Below are positions 16,801 to 26,500 of a DNA stretch of 64,000 nucleotides, piece by piece (position 1 is the first letter of the stretch; every line of letters begins with the position of its first letter). The notes beneath the pieces were generated by a model. The model worked only from the letters and a program-made list of their open reading frames with translations, was not told where the DNA came from and did no database searches. The position numbers and the translations under genes are program-made. Source of the DNA: Dryobates pubescens (lineage: Eukaryota > Chordata > Aves > Piciformes > Picidae); NCBI RefSeq assembly GCF_014839835.1, contig NC_071644.1, positions 9,463,266 through 9,527,265 of the forward strand, in the 5' to 3' direction.

Positions 16801-19800
16801 TCCTCCTCATCCAAGTCGGAGGCAGGGCTGGTGCGTGGCGGGCAGGAGCGTGTTGACATGTTGCGGGCCAGGATGGAGCCTGCAAATGGGCATCAAGCTG
16901 GGCCGTGCTGGCACCCCGAGCCCCATGCCAGCTCCAGCTGCGTCCCACTTCCAGTCCTGCCTTGCACCAGCCCCAGTACCACCAGGAGCGGCGGTGCTGG
17001 CCACACGCAGCTCCGCTCACCTTGCGGGGGCAGGTTGAAGCGGATGTGGCTGTCGAAGTGCATGGCGCCGTGCAGGTGGCTGTCGCAGAGCTCACACAGG
17101 CTGAGGGGGCCGCTGCGGCTCAGCTGGCGGCACTCCACGTGGTGGCATACCTGTGGGCACACGCATTGGGTGGGCATCGGCTGCCCGGCGGCAACCAGCT
17201 ACGGCATGCTGGCGAGAGGGACAGGCGGCACCACGAGCGGCGGGGACACCCCGTCTCATCCCACCTGCCGCTGGCACAATGCTGAGGCCGGGGTGGGCAC
17301 GGGGAAGGCAGCTTGATCAGAACAGTGCTGCAAGGCGCTACAGAGCCCCATCCCCACTCCAGCACAGAGCAGGGGCCCTGGGAAGGCTGATGTGCAGCCA
17401 GGGGACACCACCCGCACTGCTGTCACCCGCACCTTGCTGGGTACCGGGAGGCCGCCCTCCCGCAGCGGGGCCGCTGGTGCCGGTGAGAGCGGTGTCCCCG
17501 CGGCAGGGCGGCGGAAGCCGCAGTCTGAAGCAAAACAATGCTCCAGGCCAGAGCGTTTCCTCCGATTGTGTGCGGGCCGCAGCCGTGGCCCCAGCCCCAC
17601 CGGGCATTCACTGCAGGTTATTTTTAAACCCCCGTCCGGGCCCCCGGCGCAGCGCACAGCCCGTGACCCCCGGCCAGCGCCCGCCTCGCTGGGGGCTCCG
17701 GGCGGCCCAGCTTCTGCAAATGGCAGTGCCACCGGCTTCTGCCTGCGAGCCCTGAGCGCCAGCAGCTTGCCCTCGTCCCCATGTGGGGCTGCCGCCGCTG
17801 CCCTGCGTGCGGAGGAGCCAGCTCTGCTCGGGCTTGCCTGCACCGTGCTGCTATGGGGAGGAAGCGCCCGTGCGGCTCCAGCCGCCCCCGCTTCCTGCCC
17901 TCCTTCCTCCCAGTGCTGCTGAGGTCAGAGCTGACGCGCTCCCACCACCCGCGCACTCCCCAAGGGGCCACCGGTCCCTGCACAGTACCCACTGCCGCGG
18001 CACCCACCAGTGTCCTACCCTGAGCCACAGGGCAGCCCCAGTCCCAGAGGCACGCTGGCCGTACCAGGGACACTGTGCTCCCTCAGCCTCAACCCTCTTC
18101 CTTGCCCACTGAGGCAGACCCTGGGGTGGCTGTCATGGTACCTGTGAGTTGGGGAGCATGGCCACAGGTAGTGACTGCAGGCGGTGTTCACTCAGTAGGC
18201 ATCCCCAGGACCCCTGGCAGCTGCCCCACCAGTATGCAGCACTCCCTATCCACCTCATGCTGGCAGCTCAGCCCCAGGGCTTGTGCCCACAGGGGAGGCC
18301 AGGCTGGACGTCCAAGCCCCCGTGCCCACCCCAACCTCATCGCACTTACAGCACGTGGCACCTTTACCCTCAGCAGCTGCCCCATGAAGTGAGGAGGGAC
18401 ACCATGAAGCTCTGTGCATGGCAGGATGAGTGCCCATCCCATGCTACCTGCTGGGTGCTGTTGAGGGTCTCTGGTGACAGCAGTGGGGTGGTCCTGGTGA
18501 GTCCTGGCTACACCCTGGGGAAGCTGCAGCCCAGTGCCACGTGTGCCCCTGCTGGCGCTGGCCCTGCCACCCCAGCCGTGCAAACAAAGCGCAGGGGCAC
18601 ACCTCCCGGCGTGGCCGGGCTGCTGTCCTGCCTGGTCCATGCCAGACACCGCCCACAGCCCAGCACGGCAACACCGGGGACCCACAGGGAGCTGGCACAC
18701 GGGTTCAGCTCAGCACCCGGTCAGGCAGTGGGAGAGAAGGGACCCTAAATCCGCTCTGGCGTGGGGGACAGACAGGCTGGAAGGGATTAGCCCAAATCAC
18801 GGCAGCCAGGGGAAACAGGGCAGCTGCTGCTGTGCCATTGAATGCCAGCAGGACCTCGACACCACCAGGGAGTGCGTGCCCAGCAAGGGCCAGGGGCATA
18901 CAGAAGGCAGGGGGCTACCGACCATGCTGGGGGGCTTTGAGGAATGGCAGGTCGGGCAGAGGCACCTGCTACCCTTCTCATCTGTGACACTGACGCCAGG
19001 CAATGGCAGGAGGCAGCTGCCAGGCGCTACCCGCCACCCCACGGCACCCACCTTGGCCGCTGTCCTGTCGCCGGTGCAGTTGGGGTTCTGGCAGCGTAGC
19101 ACCGTCTGCTCCAATGGACACAGCTCAGCTGCTGGAGAGAGAGAGGTCAGTGCCAGGGTGCTGCGGCGAGCCCTCTCCAGCCCTGATCCCAGCTCTGCCC
19201 ACGCAGGGGGCCCTGATGAGGCTCCCACACTGCAAACCCTGGGTGGAGAACCTGGCAAATTACATGGGCTCGGCCAAGGCTGGGCCAGCCTGCTGCTGCC
19301 TGCTTAAGAGTCCACCCGGGGGTAAAACTCCCTTCCAGTGCTGCATGCCCCACCGGGGAAGGCACCAAGCATTCCACATCTCCTGCCTGGCACCCCACGT
19401 CACAGGATCAGGGCACAGACCTGCCCCAGCTCCCCAAGGCCAGCGTGGAGCGGGGCTGTGGCAGGAATGCTACATCTGCGAGCTGCCAGCCCCCAAAGGG
19501 TTTAGTTGCCACGTTAAGCTTTGACAGTTAAATCGGCCTTAGGGGCAAATCCTATTCTGAAGGCTTTTGGTTTGTGTCGCATCTAATCGTTTAAAAATAG
19601 CAGACTGCGAGTGGCAAACGAGCGGCAGGAACACCCTGCGAGGCAGCCCTGCTGAGGCACAGGGATACTCCGAGGGGAAGGCACAGAGGTGGAGCAGGGT
19701 ATACGGAGAGGCCAGGGGGCACGGCTGCACCAGCCCCAGCAGCAGGGCAGCCGGCACAGGGACTTCCCTGCTGTGCTGCTCCCCTCTCCCGCATCCCTCC

Positions 19801-20991
19801 TGCCAACAGAAGCAGCATCCGTGCCGGCCCAGACGGGACTGCTGCCAAGGCCGAGGTTAGACTCAGTCTGCGGGATGAAAAACACCAAAAAAATGTTGGT
19901 TCTGCCCGGGAAGGGGGAATCAGTCCAGCCCGGCGCTGGTGCCACAGCCCGGAGGCGACGCGGGGCACAGGCGGGGTGGCACTGCACGGTAGGCGTTGCC
20001 GTACAGCAGCGCAGGAGCAGCGGGCAGGGCTCGGCTCGCCGCCCCCCGGGACGGCGCTGGGAGCCGGGGCTGCGGCGCTGCCCCCGCGGCTGGAGCACAA
20101 TGGGGGCTCTGTCCCGGTGGCTGCCCCGCAGCGCCCGCTGCGCTGAGCTGGCCTCCTGCCCCCCGCCGCTGCTGTTTCACTTGACCTATCGGGAATAATA
20201 ACGGAAACTAACCAGAAATTCTTTCATGCACCCAGAGGAAAGTTTTCCAAACTCACCGAGAACTCGAGGCTGGCCGAAGCAGGCGGCGCTGCCGGCGACC
20301 AGCCGCACACCGCAGCTGCTGGCACAGCCGGAGCCGCCTGGCCCTTCCCGAGCGCTGCCCCTGGCAGCAGGTCGCACGCAGGGCCTCAGGCGTGCGGGTG
20401 GCGGCTCCTCGGCAAGGAGCGCAGAGGGAGCCTGAGGTGCTGGCAGAGGCCGGAGGGTGTTCAGGTCCCCACCGGACACTGCAGGGGCTGGAGAAGGGAT
20501 CCTGTCCCAGCCAGCTCCTTTCCCTGGCTCGGCACCTCCCGCTGCTGGCTGCGCTCTCGCTCCCAGCTCTCCCGGTGACAGCAAAGGACTTTGAAACCGG
20601 AGCGTCCCCGCAGCGCAGCGCACCGCGGCGGCTCCTTGTGTCAGATGCCTGAGCCGGGAGGGAGCGGTGCCAGTGCCCCGGGATTGGTTTGCTCAGTAGT
20701 CCCAGGCTGCACCTGCAGTGCTCCCACGGCATCCCTGCTGCAGCACTCCCGCTGCATCCTTGCTCCGGTCAGGACTTCTCCCGGCCCCTCCTCCTCCTTG
20801 CCCGAGGTTTTGGCCCAGCGCGGTGGCCACCAGCTCCCCCCAGCCCTCAGCTACCTACCCCCGAGCTCCTCGCCGCTGTCCAGGCTGGAGCTCCAGGAGA
20901 AGCGCTCCACCGCCCCACACTCCAGCCCCGCCAGCCCAGCGGGCAAAGCCTCCAGCTCGTAGGCTCCCCTCTTTCTCCGGTACAGAAACAT
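10864..20991 (-). CDS. PLEKHG5: PLEKHG5 (Syx), RhoA guanine nucleotide exchange factor
   Basis: Activates RhoA at cell junctions and in neurons. Exons in transcript order: 20859-20991, 19052-19128, 17021-17150, 16777-16879, 16636-16696, 16431-16522, 16216-16352, 15997-16139, possible 15176-15277, 14240-14425, 13909-14079, 13739-13834, 13599-13649, 13303-13452, 13115-13225, 12895-13044, 12672-12809, 12367-12486, 12135-12267, 11950-12065, 11738-11877, 10864-11662. Phases agree throughout. The N-terminus has a cysteine/histidine-rich segment ([20 protein letters not shown]); then come a basic KKKARRRH stretch, a Ras-binding-like region, the Dbl-homology domain ([12 protein letters not shown] through [20 protein letters not shown]), a PH domain ([20 protein letters not shown]), and a serine-rich tail ending [17 protein letters not shown]. 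About 1078-1112 residues, close to mammalian length. Confidence 0.95.
12497..12655. repeat. Degenerate GCATGGCATG repeat in a PLEKHG5 intron
   Basis: About ten imperfect copies of words such as GGCATGGCATG and AGCACGGCATG fill the intron between the exons at 12367-12486 and 12672-12809, almost end to end. Confidence 0.75.
13468..13508. repeat. 15-bp tandem repeat beside a PLEKHG5 exon
   Basis: Two exact copies and one partial copy of CAGGCTGCTGGCATG, starting 16 bp from the exon acceptor at 13453. Confidence 0.85.
15176..15277 (-). CDS. PLEKHG5: Possible extra PLEKHG5 exon (34 codons)
   Basis: Acceptor CTGCAG and a strong GTAAGTAAC donor flank 102 nt in phase 0, between the phase-0 ends at 15997 and 14425. 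It would insert [20 protein letters not shown]... before [10 protein letters not shown] do not recognise a mammalian counterpart; it may be a cassette exon or a chance open frame. Confidence 0.45.
16371..16406. repeat. 12-bp tandem repeat in a PLEKHG5 intron
   Basis: Three exact copies of CACATCTGTCCC within the 78-bp intron between 16352 and 16431. The intron is therefore about half repeat. Confidence 0.85.
17151..20858 (-). other. PLEKHG5: PLEKHG5 5' introns with a lower-GC island
   Basis: Apart from the exon at 19052-19128 I find no coding exon. Bases about 19500-19625 and 20170-20260 are clearly richer in A/T than their surroundings and contain TTAAAAATAG (MEF2-type) near 19590; another such word is near 17612. 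They look like candidate enhancers. Confidence 0.45.
20859..20991 (-). CDS. PLEKHG5: Candidate first coding exon of PLEKHG5
   Basis: ATG at 20991 opens 44 codons plus one base ([20 protein letters not shown] at the start) before a GTAGGT donor at 20858. The phase-1 end joins cleanly to the 19052-19128 exon, giving ...EELG then [17 protein letters not shown]. The surrounding sequence is CpG-rich, suiting a promoter. Alternative first exons are known for this gene in mammals, so other starts in 17.2-20.9 kb are possible. Assignment rests on phase, donor and position, not on a remembered homologue. Confidence 0.65.
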
Positions 20992-23411
20992 CCTGGGGCT
21001 GCAGCCGGGCCCCCCCGAGCCGTGCCCGGCCCGCCGGGGCCAGCGGTGGCACTAACTGGGGGAGCCCAGCTCCTGCTCGAAGAGTGGATCCCGGTGCCCG
21101 GACAAGCGGCGCATTGAGGCCGGCGGCCGGAGCCGAGGGGCGGCAGAGGGTGCTGCTGGAGGCTGCCCAGCGCCCGCGCGGGGGGCACACAAAGGGCCTT
21201 TCTTCAGCCTCCTACAGACATTGCACGAATTGCGCTTTCCGCCGCCCGTGAAAGCCCTTCGGCCGCGGGGACAAGCCGCGCTTGTGATGGGAATAATCAG
21301 CGTGACGAGGGGGGCTGCTCGGCAGCTCCGCATCAGACGGCTTGTAGGGGGGCAGGAATGCACCACCCCAAGCCCTGGCTGCACCCCCGCACCCGTGGGC
21401 ATGCCGGGGGCCCCCAGCCCGCACAGGGGTCTGCAGGGAGATTTTCCTGTTGAATCTGAGCAAAGGGGAAAGCGCTGGGTAGGGCTCAGCCCCCCCAAAG
21501 GGAGCAGAGGATGGCAGCTGTGTCCTGCCCCACGTGAAACCCTCCCTTACCCTCCAAAGCCCTCAACACCACGCGGGACCAACCTGCCCCCAGGCTCATC
21601 GGCATCGACAGCTTCCGAGGGTGCCGGCAGCCCTCAGTCCTGCTGCTTCTTGGTGTCCTTCACCAGAAAAGGGAGCCAGGAAGTGCCCCTGAAACGGCTG
21701 CTGCAAAGCTAAGAGCTGTGGCAGGCTGGAAGAGGAATCGTTGTCAGCTCCTCGATGCTCGAAGTGCCAAGGACCCAGCTGCCATCTGATCACAGAGCTG
21801 CCACCCTCTGATGGGATACTGATGCCCCCCAGCCCCCCCCAGCTCCGCTGCCCCTTTCCTGTCACGGCAGACGTAGGCTGAGCTCCAGGAGCTGCTGTGG
21901 TCTGTGATCTCTCTTTGAGGCTGCAGCATCTGCCCTGTGCCCCAGCAGGCCCTGGCAGCTTGGTTCCCCCCCTCCCCCCCCAAATGTCTGAGGCTGGGCA
22001 CAGGAGGCCTGGCACTGGCTCGTGGGGGTTACACTTGCTTGCCCCCTGGCTCCAAGGGGGATCCCTGCCTGGCCAGCGCAGGGTCTGTTACTCTCGGCTG
22101 GGTACTGGGGACACAGTGACAGCCCTGAGGAGGATGTCAGCCTAGGGGAGGTTGGGCACTGGGCATTTCACCCTTGCCCCTCACCCATCTCACCTTTCCC
22201 ACCCTCTCCCTCACCCCTGGAACTCCTGCCTCATCCTGCTGGGTTTTCCCCTGGCTGCTGCCTGCCCCTCCATTTGTTTGAGCCACGGCCTGGGACAGGT
22301 TGCTGGCCAAGCCCTTCCCTCGCTCCCACTCAGCCAGATGGCGATAATTGGGCCTGGATTAAGTCGCAGCTTTAACTCCTGCACAGCCCTCTCCAGCGCC
22401 ATCCCCTCCCAGCTCCTTTGTCCTGCACAGGTGCAGGGCTGGAGCAGCCTCCCGGGCTGACAGCATTCCCCAGGGATTACTCAGCGCCCACGAGCCCGAA
22501 GGAGCCCTCCCCCTCCCCGCCACTGGGGATGCCGAGGGGCTCCCGGCTCAGGGGGCGGGGGCACAGCCCCTCTGGCTGCACTGTCCCCGGTGCTGGGATA
22601 CTGGTCAGAGCCAGGTTGTGCCAGCAGGAACTGCAGGGGGCTGGCTTTGCAGTCATGGCTCCACTGCACAGCTGACACGGGGCTGTCACCCACTCACCAG
22701 TGGGCTCCCAAAAGGTCAGCTCAGCCCCAGGTGCTCACTCACCTCCGCTGGGCTCCCACCAGCCTCATCCTCACTGCAGAGCAGATTACTGCCCCAGCAC
22801 ACACCTGGGAAAGAAGCAGAGCTCTCACCTTGTGTTGGGCAGGGCCAGCACCTGGGGCTCCAGGCAGCACCTTTGTGACAAGTTCCTTCCCCCTCCGACC
22901 TCAGTTTAGCCTCTACCTGCAGCACAACCTACAGAGGCAGAGCTGGAGCTGGCAGGTATTGAACTGCAGCAAGGTAGCAGGTAGAGCTGGCACACAGCAG
23001 GGCCCCCAGCTGCAGGGCACTGGGCAGAGCTGGCACACAGCAGGGCCCGAGAGCTGGGCAGTGAGTGGCCAAACCACTCCAGTGGCTCCATCTGTGGTCA
23101 CCCAGGGGCAGAGAGGAGCTCCTGGCTGCTGCTTCCTCCTCCAGCTCCAGCCCCAGTTATGAGCAGAAGGCCAGCAGCAGGAGCCCTCTCTGGGCCGGGC
23201 AGAGAACCATGAGCAGCCCAGGGCTGTGGCTCAGGCTCGTGCCGTGGACTGCCCCTGGACATGAGCAGCTAAGCAAGGGCAGCTTGCAGAGAGCTGCTGC
23301 TGACAGAGGGCAGAGAGCAGCGAGTGGCAGCCGCCCCAGCTGCTGCCAGGGCTGTCCACGTCCCTGCAGGCGAGGCCAAAGCTCAACCCAGAGCCCTGCT
23401 TTGAACAGATC
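20992..23411. other. Intergenic region between PLEKHG5 and NOL9
   Basis: 20992-21260 is CpG-rich (PLEKHG5 promoter side). From 21500 to 23411 I see no exon, repeat array or RNA gene; open frames are short and compositional. Confidence 0.55.
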
Positions 23412-23417
23412 TTTATT
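23412..23417 (-). terminator. NOL9: Poly(A) signal AATAAA of NOL9
   Basis: TTTATT on the + strand, about 150 bp after the NOL9 stop at 23569-23571. Confidence 0.8.
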
Positions 23418-23568
23418 ACAAAACACTAAAATACAAACGGAGAATACAAAACGTTGTCAAACGTGGATGTGAAGGATCCACACCCTGGTGAGCTCTGCAG
23501 CAGCCAGGGCTCCTGTGAGCATGAGGGGCTGCTGCCAGCCTGCACACAGAGCCCACGGTGCCCAGGCT

Positions 23569-26500
23569 TCAGGCATAGTCACAGTCAAACTCCCTCCTCT
23601 TGAAATGCTTCTTCCTCAGCTTCCCAGACCCCATGATGCTGTAGTTGTAATCAGAGGTGACGTAGGGGATCTCGCCCTCGACTCCTTGCTGCAGAGGGAG
23701 AACAAGAGCAGAGAGCGCCTTAGTGCCTCACCTCTTCAGTAGAGCAGGAAGCCCCTTCCTCCCCAGGCTGGCAGAGCTGCAAGCCAGGGCTGAACCAGCC
23801 CCGTGCTGGTATCTGAGGCATGCCAGGAACGTCCTCCTCTCCTTGTTTCCATTCCCCTCTCCTGGTTTCCAGGCATTAAGGACAGTTCCCAGCACCGATA
23901 ACATCTGCCAGGGCCCAGGCGTCCCCAGGCACGCAGCACCCAACCTGCCAGGCAGCCTGCAGCCTCCCCAGGCTCCTACCTGCCCCACGAGCACGCAGTT
24001 GGGGATGGCAATGCTGCCAAGCAGCAGGCAGTTCACCAGCCGCAGCTGCTCCGGGGGCGCCGGGGTCAGCACGAGGTACAGCTTCCTCTCCACGTCCACC
24101 CCACGGACGATTCCTGAGCAGGGCACAGGCAAGGCTCAGTCCCCAGCTCCTGCCAGGCTGTGCAGCCAGCCACAGCCAGAGCTCTGGCACTGAAGGGCTT
24201 CCTCAGACACCCCAGGGACCACCTGCACTGCTGTACCCTGCTCCTGCAGCACCTCAGCTCACGTCCCAAACCACGTGCCCCTGTTCCCTGGCACCTTCTG
24301 CCAGGAGCCGGAGCGGCTCAGTGCCAAAGCCCCAGCCAGAACTACAGCACTAAATGAGATGGAGAAGGGAACCACAGGACAGCTACAGGAACTCTGCCCA
24401 AGCTGGAACCTGCCTTTGAGAACAGGAATCCAGCAAGTAGGTGGTCAGGAGATCAGAGGGAGAAGGCGCAAGACCCCCCAAAACATCCCCCCAGGCTGTG
24501 ACCTCCCCCCAGCTGCCACCCCAAGATAATGCAAACCCAAGGCCCTGAACCACAGCTTGTGAAGGGCAGAGGGCTCAGACGGTTCCTGTGACTCCGTGGC
24601 TGCTGGAGCCGCTGCTCAGAGCAGGCTCCCCGGCGCGCCCGGCGCCCAGCCCAGGCCGTCCTGGTGCTCACCGAAGCCCAGGCAGTCGCAGACCGGGGTC
24701 TGTGCCAGCAGCACCGCAGCGTCGCCCTGGCCCCGCACCTCCTCGGGCACGCGGCACAGCCCGACCCAGCTGGCGTTCAGGGCGTACAGCACGTTGGTGG
24801 GGGCCACGTCCGTGTGGATGACCCTGAGCGCCACGGCACGGAAAGGCACCTGGGGGGAAGGCAGAGCAGGGCTCAGCATCAGTGCAGCTGGGGCTGAGTG
24901 CCGGGCACGGGGCACCCAGCAGCTCCGCAGCCGGGCATCAGCTCGGCAGCTGCAGAGCACAGGCGCCGCACCCACGGCCCTCCTGGCAGCCCACGCAGCC
25001 TCTGCCCTCTCCCACGGCTGCCCGCGGGCCTCCCTCACCTGGTACGGCAGGAGGCTGTGCAGCGGCAGCACGCTGCCCACGTCCGGGCGCTGCAGCTGGC
25101 CCAGGTAGCCCAGGATGGCCGCGTCCCGCAGGATGCTGCTGTGCACGCGCCTGCCGGAGCGGCCACGGGTCAGCACAGCCCCGGCACAGCCCCGGCACAG
25201 CCAGCACCCCAGAGGCGTTCAAGCTATCAGAGGGCTTGAGAGCTGAGGTGAGCGCTGCCCGGGGCTGCAACACACCGGTGAGGACCCTCCAAAGGAGTCC
25301 AAGGCAGGGCCTCCAAGGTGGAGCCACATCCAGTGCAAGAGTACCTGAGAGCAGGCATCTGCAGGAGAGCAGGGAGGAACTGTCCCCTCCCTCCCTCCCT
25401 CCCTCCACCAAGTAGCTGCAAACCCCAAACACAGCCCCCTGAACAGTGAATCAATCAGCCCTGAGTGATTCACAGGAGCTGTGGAGGCCAAGCCTGAGCC
25501 TTCCCCTCCAGTGCCCCCAGCCCAGCACCCAGCAGGCGGCACTGCGCCGGGCACTCACGCCTCGCCCGCAGCTCCTGCGCGGGGGAACTCCGGGTGGATG
25601 TAGAGCAGCTTGTACTCAGGAGGGTCCCCAGCCCCCTCCGAGGGGCTCCAGGGCTCCGCTCCTCCGGCCCTCATCTGCCTGCACTGGGCCTGCTGCTTGC
25701 CCTTGGTGTAGAGGCCAGCAGCCAGCTGCACGTAGTCCGGGCTGAGCGGGGCCATGGCCTTCCAGTCGTACACATCCATCTGCACCACGTGGCTGGGGCA
25801 CAGCAGCCGGATGAGGTCGATCAGGAGCAGCAAGCCCTCACCTCCAGGGAGCAAGGACAGCACTGCTGCTGCCACAGGGCAGGCCTGGGACAGCACTGCA
25901 GGCTCTCCACAGGCAAGCTCTGCTTCTGGCTGCAAGCTCTGCAGACAGCCTGGCCACGTCCTGCTCCAGCTCCCACCCCCCACCGGCAGCCGGACCCTGC
26001 CTACCTTTCACCCAGCCCATGGTGTTGACCACCAGGGGCACTTCCTTCTTGTAGGAGCTGAACACAGACTTCACCACGTCCAGGTACCTCTCTGTGTCCT
26101 GCTCACAGCTGGTCAGGCCATAGTAGACCATCCTGCGTGGGGCCTGCTGGTGAGTGAATGGGGGCCCTAGAACAGCAAGCAGCCAACCTCCAGAGCTTTC
26201 AGGAAGTCAAAGCAGAGCCCTGCAGCAGCTCCAAGCAACCCCCTGCACACACTGCTGTGTCCCTGATGGAACTCTCTCTCTCTGGGGATCTCCTCTTGTT
26301 TTTTGCTCCAAATCAGTTTTAAACCAACACACTCCTAGGGCTGACCACACAAAAGGTAACCCAGCCTGGCCATGGCCCTTTCAGTCAGCAGCCATGGCCC
26401 TCAGGCTGACCACAACAGCCCCCAGCCCGTGCTGGATCCATCAGCCCGCACTTCCCTGGCTACTGACACCGAAACCTGGGACAGCCTTTCCCAGAGAGGC

